Below are positions 35,056 to 42,634 of a DNA stretch of 64,000 nt, one piece after another. The stretch comes from Mesorhizobium sp. AR02. GTDB lineage: Bacteria; Pseudomonadota; Alphaproteobacteria; Rhizobiales; Rhizobiaceae. Both the position numbers and the translations under genes were made by a program. The notes below the pieces were generated by a model, which ran no database searches, was not told the DNA's origin, and worked only from the letters and a program-made list of their open reading frames with translations. The stretch covers positions 5,972,001-6,036,000 of the forward strand of contig NZ_CP080531.1 in assembly GCF_024746835.1 (NCBI RefSeq), in the 5' to 3' direction. Position 1 is the first letter of the stretch, and every line of letters begins with the position of its first letter.

Positions 35056-35193
35056 ATGAAACTGCTACGCATCGCACCGATTGCCATTCTTGCCTGTGCC
35101 TTGGCCCTTTCCGCTTGCGCGAACACCGTCCGCGGCGTCGGCAAGGACGTCAAATCGACGGCCAGGGCAGTCAAGGACACTGTCGCCAACTGA
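35056..35193 (+). CDS. Entericidin-like small lipoprotein
   Basis: A 45-residue protein with a lipoprotein signal (LACALALSAC; Cys20 would be lipidated), followed by an amphipathic basic tail (VRGVGKDVKSTARAVKD). This is the entericidin A/B pattern of small membrane lipoproteins. The start at 35056 has AGGGAGA about 10 bases upstream. A strong bidirectional terminator follows. Confidence 0.82.
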   Translation: MKLLRIAPIAILACALALSACANTVRGVGKDVKSTARAVKDTVAN

Positions 35194-35217
35194 TCGGCAG
35201 CCTCGTCCATCAATTGG

Positions 35218-35257
35218 GAACAAAAAAGCCGCGCTGCAAGGCGCGGCTTTTTTGTTC
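35218..35257. terminator. Bidirectional terminator between entericidin and corrinoid-protein genes
   Basis: A long inverted repeat with arms GAACAAAAAAGCCGCG and CGCGGCTTTTTTGTTC. The T run on one strand and the A run on the other allow it to stop transcripts from both sides. Confidence 0.88.
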
Positions 35258-35278
35258 GGTCCATCCTGATGCCTTGGG

Positions 35279-35977
35279 TCAGGCCGAAGCGCGGACGTTG
35301 TGCTTGCGCTTCATGAAGTCCTTGGCGGTCTCGACCGCCACCGCGGCATCGCGGCAATAGGCGTCGGCGCCGACGGCTTTGCCGAATTCCTCGTTGAGCG
35401 GCGCGCCGCCAACCAGCACGACATAATCGTCACGGATGCCCTTTTCCTTCATCGTGTCGATGACGACCTTCATGTAGGGCATGGTCGTGGTCAACAGCGC
35501 CGACATGCCGATAATGTCGGGCTGATGCTGCTCGATCGCATCGAGATATTTCTCGACCGCATTGTTGATGCCGAGATCGATGACGTCGAAGCCGGCGCCT
35601 TCCATCATCATGCCGACGAGGTTCTTGCCGATGTCGTGGATGTCGCCCTTGACGGTGCCGATCACCATCTTGCCCTGCTTGGGCGCGCCGGTGGCGGCGA
35701 GCAGCGGACGCAGGATGAACATGCCGGCCTTCATGGCGTTGGCGGACAACAGCACTTCGGGAACGAACAGGATGCCGTCGCGAAAATCCTCGCCGACGAT
35801 GCGCATGCCTTCGACCAGCGCCTCGGTCAGCACCTTGTAGGGCACCCAGCCGCGCTCCAGCAGGATCTGCGTGCCTTCCTCGATCTCTTCCTTCAAGCCG
35901 TCATAGAGATCGTCGTGCATCTGCTGCACCAACTCGTCGTCGGAAAGTTCAGAAAGGATGATCTCGTCGTCGGACAT
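35279..35977 (-). CDS. Corrinoid protein, MtbC/MttC-like
   Basis: A 232-residue cobalamin-binding protein. Residues 1-100 are the helical cap domain, very acidic at the start (MSDDEIILSELSDDEL). The Rossmann-like B12 domain follows, with GDIHDIGKNL (111-120), where His114 should ligate cobalt, and VLVGGAPLN near 191. It receives methyl groups from an MttB-type enzyme and delivers them to the pterin methyltransferase. It is divergent from MttB gene 1 with 289 nt between the two starts, and both probably share control sites. Confidence 0.93.
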   Translation of the reverse strand: MSDDEIILSELSDDELVQQMHDDLYDGLKEEIEEGTQILLERGWVPYKVLTEALVEGMRIVGEDFRDGILFVPEVLLSANAMKAGMFILRPLLAATGAPKQGKMVIGTVKGDIHDIGKNLVGMMMEGAGFDVIDLGINNAVEKYLDAIEQHQPDIIGMSALLTTTMPYMKVVIDTMKEKGIRDDYVVLVGGAPLNEEFGKAVGADAYCRDAAVAVETAKDFMKRKHNVRASA

Positions 35978-36001
35978 TTTAATCCAGCTCCTCACGGCAT
36001 C

Positions 36002-36137
36002 GCGACTGTGTCGCAAGGCACAAAATTTTAGCGTTCATACCTAACCCGCAATGGGCGGGTATCCATAGCTGATTTGCGACTTCCCGCAAAAGGAAAGCGA
36101 CTGGAAAATCTATTGGTTTTCTTGTCGATTTTGCGAC
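36002..36137. promoter_or_regulatory. Cluster of GCGAC half-sites between the corrinoid-protein and MttB genes
   Basis: The shared 289-base region holds GCGAC/GTCGC arms (36002-36006, 36010-36014), TTTGCGAC (36073-36080, followed by CGCAAA), AAAGCGAC (36094-36101) and TTTGCGAC (36130-36137). This is the densest cluster of the octamer in the window, in the place expected of a dual regulator site. Confidence 0.55.
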
Positions 36138-36266
36138 AGGCGTTGGCGCGGACGGGCCGTTTCGAATAGGGTGCATGGCTACGATCCGGCGAAAGCCGCG
36201 CCATGCGGCCGCAACGGTTACGGACCAGCCATCGTCAGGCCAGGCCATATTCAGGGAAGAGCGATC

Positions 36267-37841
36267 ATGAGCGAACACGCGGCAGTCGACCAGGAAGCGT
36301 CAAACGCACGGCGTGGACGCGCTGCCAGCGGCGGCGCGGCGGCAAGGCGCGCAGCGCGTTCGGGCGGTGGCCCCGGCACGCAGCTCACCTACATCAAGCG
36401 CAAGATCAACGTCTATGAGGTGCTCGACGAGGAAGGCCTGGCGCTGATCGAGAAGAACACCGACACGGTGCTCGAAGAGATCGGCATCATCTTCCGTGAC
36501 GACGCGGAAGCGCTTCAGCTGTGGAAAGAGGCCGGCGCCGACGTCAAGGGCGAGCGCGTGCATTTCCCGAAGGGGCTTTGCCGTTCGCTGCTGAAGACCG
36601 CGCCGTCCGTCTACACCCAGCATGCCCGCAATGCCGAGCGCTCGGTGCAGATCGGCGGCAATGCTACTGTCTTCGCGCCGGTCTATGGCCCGCCCTTCGT
36701 GCGCGATCTGGACGGCGTCAGGCGCTATGCGACGATCGAGGATTTCCAGAATTTCGTGAAGCTCGCCTATATGGCGCCGTCGATCCACCATTCGGGTGGC
36801 ACGGTCTGCGAGCCGGTCGATGTGCCGGTCAACAAGCGCCATCTCGACATGATCTACAGCCACATCAAATATTCCGACAAGCCGTTCATGGGCTCGGTCA
36901 CCGCACCGGAGCGTGCCGAGGATACGGTGGCGATGGCCAAGCTCGTGTTCGGCGACGATTTCGTCGAAAACAACACGGTGCTGACCAGCCTGATCAACGC
37001 CAACTCGCCGATGGTGTTCGACGAGACCATGCTTGGCGCCCTGAAAGTCTATTCGCGCCACAACCAGGCCTGCATCGTTACGCCGTTCATCCTGGCCGGC
37101 GCGATGAGCCCGGTGACGGTCGCCGGCACGCTGACGCAGGTCCTGGCCGAAGTGTTGGCCGGCGCGTCGTTCACGCAGTTGATCCGGCCGGGCGCGCCGG
37201 TGCTGTTCGGCACCTTCGCCTCGTCGATCTCCATGCAGTCGGGTGCACCGACCTTCGGCACGCCGGAGCCGTCGCTGGTTTCTTATGGCGCCGCCCAACT
37301 CGCACGCCGGCTCGGCCTGCCGTTCCGCACCGGCGGTTCGCTCTGCGCATCCAAGGTGCCGGATGCTCAAGCGGCCTATGAAAGCGCCAACACGCTGAAC
37401 TCGACGATCCTTGCCGGCACCAACTTTGTCCTCCACTCGGCCGGCTGGCTCGAGGGTGGGCTGGCGTCCTGCTATGAAAAGTTCATGATGGACATCGACC
37501 AGCTCGGCATGACGCAGAAATTCTCCGAAGGCGTCGACCTGTCGGAGAACGGCCAGGCGATGGATGCCATCCGCCAGGTCGGGCCGGGCAGCCACTATCT
37601 CGGCTGCGACCACACCCAGGCCAATTTCCAGACCGCCTTCTACCGCTCCAACATTGCCGACAACAATTCCTACGAACAGTGGCTGGCCGAGGGCGAGAAG
37701 ACCGCGCCGCAGCGCGCCAACGAACTCGCCCGCCGCTGGCTGGAAAGCTATGAAGCGCCGTATCTCGATCTGAGCATCGACGAAGCGCTGAAGGAGTTCA
37801 TCGCCAAGAAGAAGGGGTCGATGCCCGACGCCTTCACTTGA
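36267..37841 (+). CDS. MttB-family methyltransferase 1 (non-pyrrolysine)
   Basis: A 524-residue trimethylamine methyltransferase-family protein (PF06253). After an Arg/Ala/Gly-rich segment (about 15-45) come the barrel blocks VLEEIGIIFRDDAEALQL, TPFILAGAMSPVTVAGTL and AGWLEGGLASCYEKFMMD. There is no in-frame amber codon, so it belongs to the non-pyrrolysine group that includes glycine betaine methyltransferase MtgB. Expected: transfer of a methyl group from a quaternary amine to the corrinoid protein encoded divergently. The ATG at 36267 has AGGGAAGA upstream. An Fe-S protein gene follows after 89 nt. Confidence 0.9.
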   Translation: MSEHAAVDQEASNARRGRAASGGAAARRAARSGGGPGTQLTYIKRKINVYEVLDEEGLALIEKNTDTVLEEIGIIFRDDAEALQLWKEAGADVKGERVHFPKGLCRSLLKTAPSVYTQHARNAERSVQIGGNATVFAPVYGPPFVRDLDGVRRYATIEDFQNFVKLAYMAPSIHHSGGTVCEPVDVPVNKRHLDMIYSHIKYSDKPFMGSVTAPERAEDTVAMAKLVFGDDFVENNTVLTSLINANSPMVFDETMLGALKVYSRHNQACIVTPFILAGAMSPVTVAGTLTQVLAEVLAGASFTQLIRPGAPVLFGTFASSISMQSGAPTFGTPEPSLVSYGAAQLARRLGLPFRTGGSLCASKVPDAQAAYESANTLNSTILAGTNFVLHSAGWLEGGLASCYEKFMMDIDQLGMTQKFSEGVDLSENGQAMDAIRQVGPGSHYLGCDHTQANFQTAFYRSNIADNNSYEQWLAEGEKTAPQRANELARRWLESYEAPYLDLSIDEALKEFIAKKKGSMPDAFT

Positions 37842-37930
37842 AAGGAGCCCGAGTCAGGCGGGGCTAAAGTCGCCAACATCATCCACAAGGAAGTCTGGCG
37901 GAGCGCGTTCTCCGACCCGGACAAGAAGGG

Positions 37931-38617
37931 ATGATTGCGCGCGGCATGATCGAAGAGATCACGGCCGCGCTTGGCGCCAACGGCCTCATCCTGCGCGGCG
38001 GCTTTGTTTTCCCTGATGGCGAAGATGCTCCCCATGGCTCGTCGGGCGCTCCCGCCAAATCCGTGCTGCTGGTGGGGCAGGCGGGGGCGGCACCCTGGCC
38101 GCATTTCCTGCGCTGGCGGGAGCAGCAGCCACAGGTAATCGCCAATCCGCTCGACAGCTGGTCGCGGCAGGTCATCGGCGATGTGGCGGCGGCATTCGGC
38201 GCGCGCGCTGTTTCGCCTTCCGACAAACCCTATCTGCCGTTTCAGCAGTGGGCGATGCGGGCGGAGGGATTAAAACCGTCGCCGCTCGGCATCCTCATGC
38301 ATCCGCAATATGGGCTCTGGCATGCCTATCGCGGTGCTTTGCTGTTCGAGGACGAGATCGCGCTTCCGGAGCAGGGCGAGGCGCCCCATCTTTGCGACGC
38401 GTGTGTCGAAAAGCCTTGCCTGAAATCCTGTCCGGTAGACGCCTATTCCAGGGAAGGGTTCGCCTATCAGGCCTGCCTGGCGCATGTGCGGGGAGCGAAC
38501 GGTGAGCCGTGCCGCAGCGGCGGCTGCCTTGACCGCAATGCCTGCCCCTATGGCACGGAGTATCGCTATCCGCCGGAGGTCCAGGCATTTCACATGGTTG
38601 CATTCGCGGGCCTGTAA
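37931..38617 (+). CDS. Fe-S protein next to MttB (QueG-like C-terminal region)
   Basis: A 228-residue protein. The C-terminal half has CDACVEKPCLKSCPVDAY (near 155-172), then QACLAHVRG and GGCLDRNACPYGTEY. This is a ferredoxin-type cysteine arrangement as in the C-terminal half of epoxyqueuosine reductase, but fewer than eight cysteines have ideal spacing, so one cluster is safer than two. The N-terminal part is not QueG's cobalamin domain. It may carry electrons to the corrinoid reactivase, an inference from its place. It starts at 37931 after GAAGGG. Confidence 0.75.
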   Translation: MIARGMIEEITAALGANGLILRGGFVFPDGEDAPHGSSGAPAKSVLLVGQAGAAPWPHFLRWREQQPQVIANPLDSWSRQVIGDVAAAFGARAVSPSDKPYLPFQQWAMRAEGLKPSPLGILMHPQYGLWHAYRGALLFEDEIALPEQGEAPHLCDACVEKPCLKSCPVDAYSREGFAYQACLAHVRGANGEPCRSGGCLDRNACPYGTEYRYPPEVQAFHMVAFAGL

Positions 38618-38724
38618 ACACGTCACGCGATCCTGCACGAAATGTTGACGGCCACCTCTAGGGAATGCCTTGCCGTGGCAGGCCGCGCGGATATGTATCG
38701 CGCATCTGACAAACGGAGCAGGCA

Positions 38725-39462
38725 ATGACGAAGCAGGACCTTCAGATCAAGACCCGTGATGGTACGGCCAAGGCGGGCCTGTTCCGCTCGGCCAAGACCT
38801 CCCCGGCCAAGGCCGGTATCATTCTCTATCAGGATGCCTTCGGTCCGCGCCCGGCGCTCGATGGCATGGCCGAGCGGCTGGCGGGCGAGGGCTATGCGGT
38901 GCTGGTGCCTGATCTCTTCCATCGTAACGCGCCTTACGGTCCCTTCGACGCCAAGACCGCCTTCACCGAGGAAAAGACCAAGGCAGCATTGATGGCGCTG
39001 GTTACCGGCACGACGCAGGAGATGACCATCAGCGACAGCGCCGCCTTCCTCGAAGCGTTCGCCGGCGAAGGGGTCACCGGGCCGATCGGCACTGTCGGCT
39101 ATTGCATGGGCGGCGCCCGGGCACTGAACGCCGCCGCGGCCTACCCTGACAGGATCAAGGCCGTCGCCAGTTTCCATGGCGGCAATCTCGCCAGCGATGC
39201 CGCCGACAGCCCACACCGCAAGGCGGCGTCCATCAAGGCGCGGGTCTATGTCGGCATGGCGGGCGTTGACAGGAGTTTCCCGCCGGAACAGTCGACGCGG
39301 CTGGAAGAGGCGCTGCGGAATGCAGAGGTCGACCACACGATCGAGAATTATGTCGGCATGGCACATGGCTGGTGCGTGCCTGACCATGGCGTCTATAACG
39401 AAGCTGGCGCCGAGCGCCATTGGAAGCGGTTGACGGCGCTGTTCGCCGAAACGCTGATCTGA
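38725..39462 (+). CDS. Dienelactone hydrolase family protein
   Basis: A 245-residue alpha/beta hydrolase. The nucleophile motif GYCMGGARALNAA, near 129-141, has Cys in place of Ser, as in dienelactone hydrolase. The catalytic His is in GMAHGWCVP near the C-terminus. It should cleave lactones or esters in the cytoplasm. No pathway partner is adjacent. Confidence 0.9.
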   Translation: MTKQDLQIKTRDGTAKAGLFRSAKTSPAKAGIILYQDAFGPRPALDGMAERLAGEGYAVLVPDLFHRNAPYGPFDAKTAFTEEKTKAALMALVTGTTQEMTISDSAAFLEAFAGEGVTGPIGTVGYCMGGARALNAAAAYPDRIKAVASFHGGNLASDAADSPHRKAASIKARVYVGMAGVDRSFPPEQSTRLEEALRNAEVDHTIENYVGMAHGWCVPDHGVYNEAGAERHWKRLTALFAETLI

Positions 39463-39573
39463 GTTTTCGCGCGGCTGTTCTTGCCTGTTGGCTGCCCGAA
39501 CCGTTCGCGGTATCAGGCAGCCTGAATGACGGCCCCTGAATTGAGCGGGGGCCGAGCGGGATCGACTAGCCTC

Positions 39574-40752
39574 ATGCAATCCTATGATGTCGTGATCATC
39601 GGCGCTGGCGCCGCCGGAATGATGTGCGCCATGGAGGCCGCCAAGCGTGGCCGTTCGGTGCTGATCCTCGATCACGCGGCGATGCCTGGCGAAAAGATCC
39701 GCATCTCCGGCGGTGGCCGGTGCAATTTCACCAACATCCACGCCAGTCCGAAGAACTTTATCTCGGGCAATCCGCATTTCTGCATCTCGGCGCTCAGCCG
39801 CTATACGCAACGCGACTTCATCGCGTTGGTCGAGCGTCATAACATTACCTATCACGAGAAGACGCTGGGGCAGCTGTTCTGCGACGGCTCCGCGCGGCAG
39901 ATCATCGACATGCTGGTCTCGGAAATGCAGGGCCGGGGCGTCCAGCTCGCACTGTCCACGGAGGTCAGGGATATCAGAAAAACCATGGAGGGGTTCGTGC
40001 TCACTCTCTCCACCGGTACGGTCACTTGCCAGTCCTTGGTGGTGGCGTGCGGCGGCAAGTCGATCCCCAAGATGGGGGCGACCAGTTTCGGTTACGATCT
40101 TGCCGAACGGTTTGGCCTTGCCATTGTCGAAACGCGGCCGGCGCTGGTGCCGCTGACCTTCGACGCCAAAACGCTCGAGCGGCTCGCGCCCTTGGCCGGC
40201 AACGCGGTCGACGCGGAAGTCAGCTGTGGCAAGACGCGATTTTCAGAGGCCATGCTGTTCACGCATCGCGGCGTCAGCGGGCCGTCCATCCTGCAAATCT
40301 CATCCTATTGGCGCGAGGGTGACGAAATCCGTATCGCCATGCTGCCCGGGGTCGATGTGGCGGACCTCATCCGCACGGCCAAGCGTGCCAATGGGCGGCA
40401 GGCGGTGCAGAGGGTGCTGGCAAATCACCTGCCGAAACGGCTTGCACAGTCGATCGCAGAGCGCACCGGGTTCGACGGCAACCTCGCCGATCTTTCGGAC
40501 GCCCACATCAAAACGGTCGACGCCGCGGTTAACGACTGGCGCATCAAGCCGGCGGGTTCCGAGGGTTACCGCACCGCCGAGGTGACGCTTGGCGGGGTGG
40601 ACACCAACGGACTGGACCAGAAGACGATGCAGGCGAAATCCGTGCCGGGCCTGTTCGTCATTGGCGAAGTGGTCGATGTAACGGGTTGGCTGGGCGGTTA
40701 CAATTTCCAGTGGGCGTGGTCGTCGGGCTGGGTGGCAGGGCAGGCCGTCTAG
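39574..40752 (+). CDS. HI0933/YhiN family flavoprotein
   Basis: A 392-residue FAD/NAD(P)-binding protein. YDVVIIGAGAAGMMCAMEAA near the start binds FAD. The blocks ISGGGRCNFTNIH and TEVTLGGVDTNGLDQKTMQ-like are typical of the YhiN/HI0933 family. GYNFQWAWSSGWVAGQAV closes the protein. The reaction is unknown. The start is put at 39574; an upstream ATG at 39526 would add 16 residues without family support. It is convergent with the chrA pair, with 1 nt between stops. Confidence 0.85.
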   Translation: MQSYDVVIIGAGAAGMMCAMEAAKRGRSVLILDHAAMPGEKIRISGGGRCNFTNIHASPKNFISGNPHFCISALSRYTQRDFIALVERHNITYHEKTLGQLFCDGSARQIIDMLVSEMQGRGVQLALSTEVRDIRKTMEGFVLTLSTGTVTCQSLVVACGGKSIPKMGATSFGYDLAERFGLAIVETRPALVPLTFDAKTLERLAPLAGNAVDAEVSCGKTRFSEAMLFTHRGVSGPSILQISSYWREGDEIRIAMLPGVDVADLIRTAKRANGRQAVQRVLANHLPKRLAQSIAERTGFDGNLADLSDAHIKTVDAAVNDWRIKPAGSEGYRTAEVTLGGVDTNGLDQKTMQAKSVPGLFVIGEVVDVTGWLGGYNFQWAWSSGWVAGQAV

Positions 40753-40753
40753 A

Positions 40754-41305
40754 CTAGACCAAGCCCGCCATGTGAAGTGTGACGAAAATGGCCACGCCTG
40801 CGCCGATCAGGAGAAGTGGATTCACCCTGGTCAGAAGAAGCGTTGCCGTTGATGCCAATGCGATGGCGCGCGCGAACCAGCCGCCATCGATGGCCTGTAG
40901 CAGCACATAGGTCGCGGCAAGGATCATCCCCGCGGCGACTGGCCGGAGCCCTGCCTCCAGCGCTCGCTTCCAGCGCGCGCCGCCATTGCGGGACCACATA
41001 TGGGCGACCGCGTAGATAAGAAACGTGGTTGGACCGAAGATTGCAATCGTCGCAACCACGGCGCCCCAAAACCCCGCGACTTGCCAGCCAATCAACGTAA
41101 CCAGCAGGGATCCCGGCCCTGGGGCCATCCGCGAGATGGCGAAGGCGTCGACGAATTGCGCCTGGCTCAGCCACTGATGGACGTCGACGACCTGCCGGTT
41201 GATATCAGCGATGGCGCTCTGTCCGCCGCCAATGGTGACGAGGGAGAGCGGAGCAAATACCGCCAGCAAGCTCACCAACAACGATGTGTGTGGGGTCTCG
41301 CTCAT
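40754..41305 (-). CDS. chrA: Chromate transporter, second half-size subunit
   Basis: A 183-residue membrane protein of the CHR family, short type, with about six helices. FAPLSLVTIGGGQSAIADI near the start and MAPGPGSLLVTLIGWQ are characteristic. It pairs with the preceding gene; such short ChrA halves work as heterodimers. Its ATG shares one base with the stop of the upstream half (TGATG). It may move chromate or sulfate-like anions. Confidence 0.88.
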   Translation of the reverse strand: MSETPHTSLLVSLLAVFAPLSLVTIGGGQSAIADINRQVVDVHQWLSQAQFVDAFAISRMAPGPGSLLVTLIGWQVAGFWGAVVATIAIFGPTTFLIYAVAHMWSRNGGARWKRALEAGLRPVAAGMILAATYVLLQAIDGGWFARAIALASTATLLLTRVNPLLLIGAGVAIFVTLHMAGLV

Positions 41306-41859
41306 CAACTTGCCCGGGCGTAGGTGTAGGCGACGCTGACGAATCCGGCGGCGAGAACGACCCAGAAAAGCGGCCAGTGCAGGAGTGCGACGGCAATGAA
41401 TGTGCCGGCCATGATCGCAATGGGAACAGCCTTTCGAGGCACCGCCCGCGCGGCCGTGATGCCCATCGACAGCAACAGGCCAACAGCGGCCGCCGCGGCT
41501 CCGGTCAACGCCACATGCGTCAGCGAATACCGCGACAACGAGGCGAATAGCGTTCCCAACAGGACTATGACAATGGCAGGGGGAACGATAATGCCGACAA
41601 AACCAACGACGGCGCCCCGCCAGCCAAGCAGCCTGTAGCCGATCCAGACGGCCATGTTCTTGACGTTCACGCCTGGCAGCGCCTGGGAAATCGACAGGCC
41701 GTTGAGAAATTCTTCCTGCGTCATCCACTTGCGGTTTTGAACAAATTCCCGCAGCAGCCAGCCGCTCAGTCCACCGCCGAAACTCGTCAAGGCGATGCGT
41801 GTGAAAATCCAGAACAGCTGCGAGCAGCTAGGGGCGGATGGTGGTTCCGGTGTCGACAT
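41305..41859 (-). CDS. chrA: Chromate transporter, first half-size subunit
   Basis: A 184-residue CHR-family half protein. LTSFGGGLSGWLLREFVQNR near 25-44 and GLSISQALPGVNVKNMAVW follow the family pattern. Two genes in tandem give the split (bi-subunit) ChrA seen in many proteobacteria. The start at 41859 (MSTPEPP) fits better than the upstream 41949. Confidence 0.88.
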   Translation of the reverse strand: MSTPEPPSAPSCSQLFWIFTRIALTSFGGGLSGWLLREFVQNRKWMTQEEFLNGLSISQALPGVNVKNMAVWIGYRLLGWRGAVVGFVGIIVPPAIVIVLLGTLFASLSRYSLTHVALTGAAAAAVGLLLSMGITAARAVPRKAVPIAIMAGTFIAVALLHWPLFWVVLAAGFVSVAYTYARAS

Positions 41860-42068
41860 GTTCAACGTTCTGGCCGCAGCCGCTGGTGAGGGAACCAGAG
41901 ACCGAGTCGAGATGGATTTGCCAGCGCCATACGGATGACCACAGGTCACTCTTTTTTGCGTCTATCGTGAAGCCGTCCCAGTGGGCCATCCCACCGTCAA
42001 AGCGCTGGGCTGAAAAAAATCTTTGCATCACCCCAAGGATTCGCCATTAGCCTGCGTCCAACAGGCAA

Positions 42069-42632
42069 ATGATGGCGATGATGCTGGATGAGAGCGAAGC
42101 CTCCGACGCCGAACTGATCGGGCGGGCGAAGGGCGGAGACAGGGGGGCCTTCGGCACATTGCTGGAGCGCCACTACGACTTCGTCTATCGCGCCGCCTAT
42201 CGCTGGTGCGGCAAGAAGGCCGACGCCGAGGACATTGCCCAGGAAGTCTGCGTCCGGCTCGGCAAGGCGATCCGCGACTATCGCGGCGGCGGCGCCTTCA
42301 CGACATGGCTCTATTCCGTGACGATGAACGCCGCGCGTGACATGATGCGCAAGACCCAGCGCGAGACGGTGAAGACCGAAGCTTACGGTGTCCATGCGCT
42401 GATTTCGGGCGAGGCCCCGGCCGAGAGCGAGGATCCGGCCGAGGCGCTGTGGGCCGCGGTGCGGCAGCTGCCGGACAAGCAGCGAGATGCCGTGCTGCTG
42501 GTCTATGGCGAGGGCTTGAGCCACGCGGCCGCCGCCGAGGCGATGGCGATCTCGGAGACGACGGTTTCCTGGCACATCCATGAAGCGAAGAAACGGCTGA
42601 AGACGCTGATGCGCTCGGCCGGGGAAGTGTGA
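42069..42632 (+). CDS. ECF-type RNA polymerase sigma factor
   Basis: A 187-residue sigma-70 family protein. Region 2 (ELIGRAKGGDRGAFGTLLER, then YRWCGKKADAEDIAQEV) lies near residues 15-85, and region 4 (LPDKQRDAVLLVYGEGLSHA, then ISETTVSWHIHEAKKRL) near 135-180. The VWA membrane protein gene comes 2 nt after the stop and probably includes its antagonist. Nearby ATGs at 42072, 42078 and 42081 are possible starts. Confidence 0.88.
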   Translation: MMAMMLDESEASDAELIGRAKGGDRGAFGTLLERHYDFVYRAAYRWCGKKADAEDIAQEVCVRLGKAIRDYRGGGAFTTWLYSVTMNAARDMMRKTQRETVKTEAYGVHALISGEAPAESEDPAEALWAAVRQLPDKQRDAVLLVYGEGLSHAAAAEAMAISETTVSWHIHEAKKRLKTLMRSAGEV

Positions 42633-42634
42633 CC

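Noticed and set aside
37931..38617. Epoxyqueuosine reductase (QueG) call for the Fe-S protein
   Set aside because: Only the C-terminal cysteine pattern is similar; the cobalamin-binding catalytic half of QueG is missing.
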